Assembly (NCBI GenBank): GCA_025354065.1
Contig: JANXNM010000583.1
Span: 1-9,975, forward strand
Length of the DNA stretch: 9,975 nt
Direction of reading: 5' to 3'
Origin: Synechococcales cyanobacterium 340R_concoct_173_sub
GTDB taxonomy: Bacteria > Cyanobacteriota > Cyanobacteriia > Leptolyngbyales > Leptolyngbyaceae
The number at the start of each line of letters is the position of its first letter. Position 1 is the first letter of the stretch. The notes beneath the pieces were generated by a model. The model was not told the origin of the DNA. It ran no database searches and saw only the letters and a program-made list of their open reading frames with translations. Of the stretch, positions 6,913 to 9,975 are shown piece after piece. The translations under genes were made by a program, and so were the position numbers.

Positions 6913-8211
6913 TTACAAACTAGACAATACAGTCCGTGCTGCTTCCAAAGTCCGATCGATATCCGCATCAGTATGTGCTAGAGACGTAAATCCAGCTTCA
7001 AACTGCGAAGGAGCCAAATATACGCCTTGTTCTAGCATTGCTCGATGGAACTTGCCAAACTTCACCGTATCCGCTTTCTTAGCATCTTCAAAGTTATGCA
7101 CCGGACCCTCGCAAAAAAAGAACCCAAACATACCACTGACAGAACCACCACACATCGCATGGCCCGTCTCCTTACCGATCGACAACAATCCATTAATCAA
7201 ACGGCTCGTGACACGATGAAGATATTCATAGCTCCCAGGCTGCTTTAGAATCTCCAACGTCTTAATCCCCGCCGTCATCGCCAAAGGATTCCCCGAAAGC
7301 GTCCCCGCTTGATACATCGGCCCTGCAGGCGCAACCATTTGCATAATGTCCTTACGACCACCATAAGCGCCCACAGGCAACCCACCACCAATCACTTTGC
7401 CCATAGTCGTCAAATCCGGCGTAATCCCGAACTTGGCCTGCGCACCACCATAGGAAATGCGGAATCCGGTCATCACTTCATCAAACACCAACAGCGCACC
7501 ATTTTCCGTCGTCAATTCACGCAAGCCCGCCAGAAAACCAGCATCCGGCACAATGAATCCCGAATTTCCCACAACAGGTTCAAGAATCACACCGCAGATT
7601 TCACCGGGATTTTCAGTAAACAATTTACGAACGGCTTCAAGGTCGTTATAAGGAGCCGTCAACGTTGCAGCAGCGGTCGACTTGGGTACACCGGGGGAAT
7701 CAGGCAAACCGAGCGTCGCAACCCCAGAACCCGCTTTCACTAAGAACATATCCGCATGTCCGTGGTAACAGCCCTCAAATTTGATTAACTTCTCTCTCCC
7801 CGTGAACGCCCGCATCAACCGCAGAACGGCCATACAAGCCTCGGTGCCGGAGTTGACAAAGCGCACCATTTCCACACTGGGAACCGCGTCAATCACCATT
7901 TCCGCCAACACATTTTCCAAGGCACAGGGCGCACCGAAACTAGTCCCCTTTTCAGCTGCCGCTTGAATCGCCTTAATCACTTCAGGCCGCGCATGACCGC
8001 AAATCGCTGGTCCCCAAGTGCCCACATAGTCAATATATTTGTTGTCATCCACATCCCAAGCATAAGCATCCTTCACCCGATCGAACACGATCGGTTGTCC
8101 ACCCACAGATTTGAAGGCACGCACGGGAGAACTCACACCACCTGGCATGATTTTCTGAGCGGCGGCAAAAATTTCTTCGGATTTAGTGGTTTTGAAAGTC
8201 TCAGTAATCAA
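6913..8211 (-). CDS. hemL: glutamate-1-semialdehyde 2,1-aminomutase
   Basis: HemL is a PLP and PMP enzyme converting glutamate-1-semialdehyde to 5-aminolevulinate, the committed precursor of haem, chlorophyll and bilins by the C5 route. At 432 aa it is one residue shorter than the Synechococcus enzyme as I recall it and aligns along its length. Landmarks: [11 protein letters not shown] (23-33), [17 protein letters not shown] (119-135), Y149[14 protein letters not shown] with S162 in the gating region, FDEVMTGFR (243-251) and PLP lysine K272 in [18 protein letters not shown], plus [15 protein letters not shown] with E405. The start is TTG at 8211, six nt after a perfect GAGGAG. An in-frame stop lies upstream at about 8261 and no ATG lies between. 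A good terminator follows and a Fur-like palindrome lies upstream. Confidence 0.97.
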   Translation of the reverse strand: MITETFKTTKSEEIFAAAQKIMPGGVSSPVRAFKSVGGQPIVFDRVKDAYAWDVDDNKYIDYVGTWGPAICGHARPEVIKAIQAAAEKGTSFGAPCALENVLAEMVIDAVPSVEMVRFVNSGTEACMAVLRLMRAFTGREKLIKFEGCYHGHADMFLVKAGSGVATLGLPDSPGVPKSTAAATLTAPYNDLEAVRKLFTENPGEICGVILEPVVGNSGFIVPDAGFLAGLRELTTENGALLVFDEVMTGFRISYGGAQAKFGITPDLTTMGKVIGGGLPVGAYGGRKDIMQMVAPAGPMYQAGTLSGNPLAMTAGIKTLEILKQPGSYEYLHRVTSRLINGLLSIGKETGHAMCGGSVSGMFGFFFCEGPVHNFEDAKKADTVKFGKFHRAMLEQGVYLAPSQFEAGFTSLAHTDADIDRTLEAARTVLSSL

Positions 8212-8217
8212 GGCGTT

Positions 8218-8223
8218 CTCCTC
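8218..8223 (-). promoter_or_regulatory. Shine-Dalgarno of hemL, supports TTG start
   Basis: The minus strand reads GAGGAG, then the six nt AACGCC, then TTG (8211-8209). This is the only strong ribosome binding site near the hemL N-terminus, and the reading frame from TTG gives the expected family N-terminus ([19 protein letters not shown]). Confidence 0.8.
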
Positions 8224-8237
8224 AAAAGTGGGGCAAT

Positions 8238-8266
8238 AGTCTTCGACCGACCGTAGTCATCGAATG
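8238..8266 (+). repeat. short imperfect palindromic repeat, copy C (inverted relative to the others)
   Basis: The plus strand reads AGTCTTCGACCGACC, a short gap, then GTCATCGAATG. The minus strand of copy A2 (8741-8770) reads TATCTCCGACCGACC, one extra base, then GTCATCGATG. The blocks CGACCGACC and GTCATCGA are identical. This copy lies in the hemL leader, between a possible -10 (GATAAT on the minus strand, 8282-8287) and the Shine-Dalgarno. Confidence 0.5.
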
Positions 8267-8344
8267 AAGCATTTTATGGAAATTATCCCATATTCAGGCG
8301 GAGTCAGTTCAGACCCAACTCGCTGTCACTGGATTGAATAAGAA

Positions 8345-8359
8345 TAAGAATCATTCTCA
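8345..8359 (-). promoter_or_regulatory. candidate Fur box upstream of hemL
   Basis: The minus strand reads TGAGAAT-G-ATTCTTA. This matches the 7-1-7 Fur core TGATAAT-N-ATTATCA at 12 of 14 positions and is itself a near-perfect palindrome (6 of 7 pairs). The next bases on this strand, TTCTTATTC, repeat the right-hand half-site. hemL starts 134 nt downstream and no other gene is near on either strand. Whether it acts on hemL depends on the unknown transcription start. Confidence 0.5.
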
Positions 8360-8652
8360 TATTGCAATGGTATGTATCTTGAACAGAAGCGTTAGCGATC
8401 GCCGCTAAACGGTAGCCCGGCTCAATACAACAACTGATGCAAAAGTTATGATCGATCGATATGCCAATTTTTGAAATACAGTTGAATTTGTACGACTCGA
8501 CAGGATTTACGAATTGCGGCGATCGCACTTTCCCACAATATAGCCGTAGCAACCTATAATCATCGTGATTTTGGTCAGGTGCCGGGATTGAAATTTGTGG
8601 ATTGGTCGATCGACTCTACTAAATAAGCGATCGCCCTTCCCCATTCTCAATT

Positions 8653-8703
8653 CCTCCCGCGCCTGAACACGATGACCTCCAGTCGATCGCAGACCATCAG
8701 GCA
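8653..8703 (-). repeat. short repeat, copy A1
   Basis: Shares the exact 13-mer CCTCCCGCGCCTG (plus strand, 8653-8665) with copy B at 9758-9770. A GATGACCTC...AGACCATC block follows (8671-8697) that matches copy B at 23 of 30 positions. Over 50 nt the two copies are about three-quarters identical and in the same orientation. Confidence 0.6.
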
Positions 8704-8740
8704 ACAACGTCAGATAATCATCCAAATCCCGAATGGCATC

Positions 8741-8770
8741 GATGACCTTTGGTCGGTCGGAGATACCATC
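8741..8770 (-). repeat. short repeat, copy A2
   Basis: The plus strand reads GATGACCTTTGGTCGGTCGG then AGATACCATC. It matches the palindromic block of copy B (9776-9805) except for four substitutions and a 2-nt insertion, and it is a near match, inverted, to copy C. It lies 24 nt downstream of the stop codon of the 95-aa gene. The 2-nt insertion shifts the reading frame relative to copy B, so conservation is at DNA or RNA level rather than protein level. Confidence 0.5.
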
Positions 8771-8793
8771 GAATCTGTAGCCGCTTCAGAGGC

Positions 8794-9081
8794 TTAGGTT
8801 TTTGCTTTCATCTCAAGTGCCAAGCAAAAACTATTCAATGTATTCAGCAATGCATTGTAATAAGCGTAAGCATCCGATCGATCCTGCTGAAGATAACGAT
8901 AAAGCGTGAGTTCGGGTTCTTTATGGAGACGTTCTTCAGGAATATTCAATCCAGCTTGACGTAAACGAATGGAAGCGATCGAAATCAAAAATGAACCAAT
9001 ACTATTCGATTTGCCAATCCTTAAGTCTTCGAGTCCCGGCAAAATGATATCTGCACCCGGAAGTTCATGAAGTTCCATCAT
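8794..9081 (-). CDS. small protein of unknown function, coupled to the nucleotidyltransferase
   Basis: This 95-aa protein has no recognised domain. It begins MMELHELPGADIILPGLEDL, contains SIGSFLISIASIRLRQAGLNIP (27-48) and ends in a mainly helical stretch (ELTLYRYLQQDRSDAYAYYNAL, 57-78). No membrane span, signal peptide or zinc motif is seen, nor an RxxxxH HEPN motif. Its ATG overlaps the stop of the upstream gene as ATGA (9078-9081), with AGGAG (9087-9091) five nt upstream, so translation is probably coupled. A second Met directly follows and could also be the start. Small proteins of this look beside DUF6036 nucleotidyltransferases are something I recall but cannot verify here. A role as partner or neutraliser of the transferase is inferred from layout alone. 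Confidence 0.8.
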   Translation of the reverse strand: MMELHELPGADIILPGLEDLRIGKSNSIGSFLISIASIRLRQAGLNIPEERLHKEPELTLYRYLQQDRSDAYAYYNALLNTLNSFCLALEMKAKT

Positions 9082-9626
9082 TCATGCTCCTCAGCTTGTG
9101 TGTTACAGCTTTCAATAAATTGTTCAACTTTTGTTCGCAAGATCGCTGGATCTAGTGAGGGAAATCGAATCATCTCTGGCTCGATCGCATTGAAGCCATC
9201 CTGTAAATCTTGAAGTAAAAAAAGATTCTGGTCGTACATGGCTTTTACGTCATCCAGATCACGGTTGTAGCCTCTTGATAGCTTTGCTAATGCCTGAGCC
9301 GTAAAATCATAGTGATAAAATAAGATATCGCCTTGTCTGGAAATGAAACAACTTCGATCGCGCCATCCAGGAAGTGGCGGTAGAAAGTCTTGGGGAGAGG
9401 CAAGTTCAATATTGATATTGAGGTCTTGTTTGATTTTAGCGATCGCTTGAAAGATTCCTGGCGGTTCAGGGTCAAGGCGGATGTCAATGTCGATCGTGGA
9501 TTTACGCCAACCGATCAGTAAAGCACTGGCTCCTCCCGTGAAATAAATGCGACCGGAACCACGAGCTTCTTTTCCCAGAATTTTCATCAGTTGCTCGATC
9601 TTTTGAGGATCAACCGTCGATCGCAT
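9078..9626 (-). CDS. DUF6036-type nucleotidyltransferase
   Basis: This 182-aa protein has a nucleotidyltransferase fold signature: GRIYFTGGASALLIGWR (25-41, GG-S motif) followed by STIDIDIRLDPEP (43-55), whose D46 and D48 form the metal-binding DxD pair. Then come NINIELASPQDFLPPLPGWRDRS (70-92) and FYHYDFTAQALAKLSRGYNRDLDDV (103-127). This order fits the DUF6036 family, relatives of transferases found as toxins or antitoxins in AbiE and MNT systems. The product could nucleotidylate RNA or protein, but the target is unknown. ATG 9626 has only a weak ribosome site. A strong promoter lies 30-58 nt upstream, giving a leader of about 23 nt. It overlaps the next gene by 4 nt, making a two-gene operon. 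Confidence 0.82.
   Translation of the reverse strand: MRSTVDPQKIEQLMKILGKEARGSGRIYFTGGASALLIGWRKSTIDIDIRLDPEPPGIFQAIAKIKQDLNINIELASPQDFLPPLPGWRDRSCFISRQGDILFYHYDFTAQALAKLSRGYNRDLDDVKAMYDQNLFLLQDLQDGFNAIEPEMIRFPSLDPAILRTKVEQFIESCNTQAEEHE
9439..9446. repeat. HIP1 octamer, example of seven in the window
   Basis: GCGATCGC occurs at 5337-5344, 5661-5668, 6379-6386, 8395-8402, 8519-8526, 8627-8634 and 9439-9446. This octamer is strongly over-represented in many cyanobacterial genomes. All exact copies here lie right of 5337; the left half has only partial forms (CGATCG). Confidence 0.85.
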
Positions 9627-9655
9627 AATTTTATGATCTCGCTGAACTATACAAA

Positions 9656-9684
9656 ATTATACCGCGATCGATCGCCCCTCCCAA
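9656..9684 (-). promoter_or_regulatory. promoter of the nucleotidyltransferase operon
   Basis: On the minus strand -35 TTGGGA (9679-9684) is followed by a 17-nt spacer and a perfect -10 TATAAT (9656-9661). The predicted start of transcription is near 9649, about 23 nt before ATG 9626. This is the closest match to a consensus promoter in the window. A second -10-like TATAGT lies at 9646-9651. Confidence 0.65.
9664..9675. promoter_or_regulatory. 12-bp palindrome within the promoter spacer, possible operator
   Basis: GCGATCGATCGC is a perfect 12-bp palindrome placed between the -35 and -10 elements of the nucleotidyltransferase promoter. A repressor there would block polymerase. The sequence is also a HIP1-like expansion in a genome rich in CGATCG, so the placement may be chance. 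Confidence 0.3.
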
Positions 9685-9757
9685 AAAACGATCGCCCCTC
9701 TCCCCTAAACCAACGCAGAAAGCCGTTCAGCTTTGCTGGCTCGAAAAGCATCGCGAA

Positions 9758-9808
9758 CCTCCCGCGCCTGCATTTGATGGCCTGCGGTCAGTCGGAGACC
9801 ATCGGATA
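9758..9808 (-). repeat. short repeat, copy B
   Basis: Same family as A1, A2 and C. On the minus strand it begins GATGGTCTCCGACTGACC two nt after the DUF2442 stop codon, has complementary ends (GATGG with CCATC) and continues to the 13-mer CAGGCGCGGGAGG. Together with A1 it forms an approximate direct repeat around the two-gene unit at 8794-9626. Confidence 0.6.
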
Positions 9809-9809
9809 C

Positions 9810-9975
9810 TTAGAACTGACTTCTGGGCGCAGGTGCACCACGTAGCATTCCCTCTATACTCAAGTCTTCATCGATCGACTCCCAATGTAAGCCATAACCA
9901 CCTCCGCAAATTTCCCACTGCGATCGTTGTTCCGGGGTTGCATTCAATAATCGTGGATACCAAGTCAGTGGCACT
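9810..9975 (-). CDS. DUF2442 domain protein, C-terminal part
   Basis: The frame enters from the right edge and gives 54 residues before TAA at 9810-9812. It reads VPLTWYPRLLNATPEQRSQW (1-20), GGGYGLHW (24-31), DEDLS (35-39) and a final RGAPAPRSQF, the typical C-terminal half of DUF2442 proteins, which are about 80-90 aa. DUF2442 genes often follow a DUF4160 gene in presumed toxin-antitoxin pairs, but that neighbour would be outside this window. The first base at 9975 belongs to an incomplete codon. The C-terminus is intact with a normal end for the family. In the same frame after the stop, a further open run reaches 9705; it coincides with repeat copy B and is not treated as part of the gene. 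Confidence 0.85.
   Translation of the reverse strand, partial: VPLTWYPRLLNATPEQRSQWEICGGGYGLHWESIDEDLSIEGMLRGAPAPRSQF

Larger units (their letters stand above)
8304..8740. other. gene-poor stretch upstream of hemL
   Basis: No gene could be supported here. The stretch holds the Fur-like palindrome (8345-8359), three HIP1 octamers (8395-8402, 8519-8526, 8627-8634) and repeat copy A1. Minus-strand frames at 8304-8552 and 8507-8725 are open, but they lack a credible start, ribosome binding site or recognisable family. The segment around 8650-8780 on the minus strand gives a protein-like reading (RDLDDYLTLLPDGLR, then QAREELR) without a start codon. It may be a decayed gene end. Confidence 0.55.

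Noticed and set aside
7309..7743. 144-codon plus-strand frame
   Set aside because: It lies wholly opposite hemL, which is a certain gene, and its translation has no domain and an odd composition.
8304..8725. Two minus-strand open frames (82 and 72 codons) between hemL and the 95-aa gene
   Set aside because: They overlap each other and the Fur-like site, start on weak codons without a ribosome binding site, and show no known family. Part of the second coincides with the short repeats.
8781..8803. AGCC/GGCT stem followed by GGTTTTT on the plus strand at the end of the 95-aa gene
   Set aside because: Only four base pairs, and no plus-strand gene ends there.
8794..9081. Idea that the 95-aa protein is a HEPN toxin of an MNT-HEPN pair
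   Set aside because: No RxxxxH catalytic motif is present and the length is short for HEPN.
9705..9809. Continuation of the DUF2442 protein past its stop codon in the same frame (34 codons)
   Set aside because: The DUF2442 domain is complete at RGAPAPRSQF, and the run coincides with repeat copy B. Related copies are frame-shifted, so this is more likely repeat DNA than protein.
1..9975. CRISPR arrays, tRNA or rRNA genes, complete insertion sequences
   Set aside because: No regularly spaced identical repeats, no tRNA-like cloverleaf and no transposase frame were seen on either strand.

Overview
This window looks like a piece of a cyanobacterial chromosome. It carries psbU (a lumenal photosystem II subunit found in cyanobacteria and red algae), a C5-pathway hemL close to cyanobacterial homologues, a DUF1830 protein, and seven copies of the cyanobacterial octamer GCGATCGC (HIP1), with many shorter CGATCG sites. 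The genus cannot be named from sequence alone.

Layout. 1-1202 (-): a radical SAM protein whose 3' end runs off the left edge. 1419-1715 (+): a DUF1830 protein ending in a strong UUCG-loop terminator. 1799-3445 (-): nadB. 3599-4003 (-): psbU. 4121-5131 (-): an FHA-adenylate cyclase that starts on GTG. 5132-5619: a long divergent intergenic region with a nested predicted RNA fold. 5620-6471 (+): folP. 6485-6805 (-): a small HNH protein, convergent with folP. 6913-8211 (-): hemL, which starts on TTG behind a perfect Shine-Dalgarno, with a Fur-box-like palindrome upstream.

From about 8240 to the right edge the character changes. A gene-poor stretch (8304-8793) carries HIP1 sites and degenerate short repeats. 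It is followed by a translationally coupled two-gene unit, a DUF6036-type nucleotidyltransferase and a 95-aa unknown protein, driven by a near-consensus promoter with a 12-bp palindrome in its spacer. The 3' end of a DUF2442 gene closes the window. Copies of one short imperfect palindromic repeat lie in the hemL leader, downstream of the two-gene unit (twice) and directly after the DUF2442 stop codon, so they bracket this accessory unit.

Function. The left and central part is housekeeping: NAD synthesis (NadB), folate synthesis (FolP), tetrapyrrole synthesis (HemL), photosystem II (PsbU, possibly the radical SAM protein) and cAMP signalling. The right end is accessory. It is the most likely place for something undescribed: a toxin-antitoxin-like or defence-like nucleotidyltransferase pair inside a cluster of small repeats. 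That function is inferred from family and layout and is not shown by the sequence.
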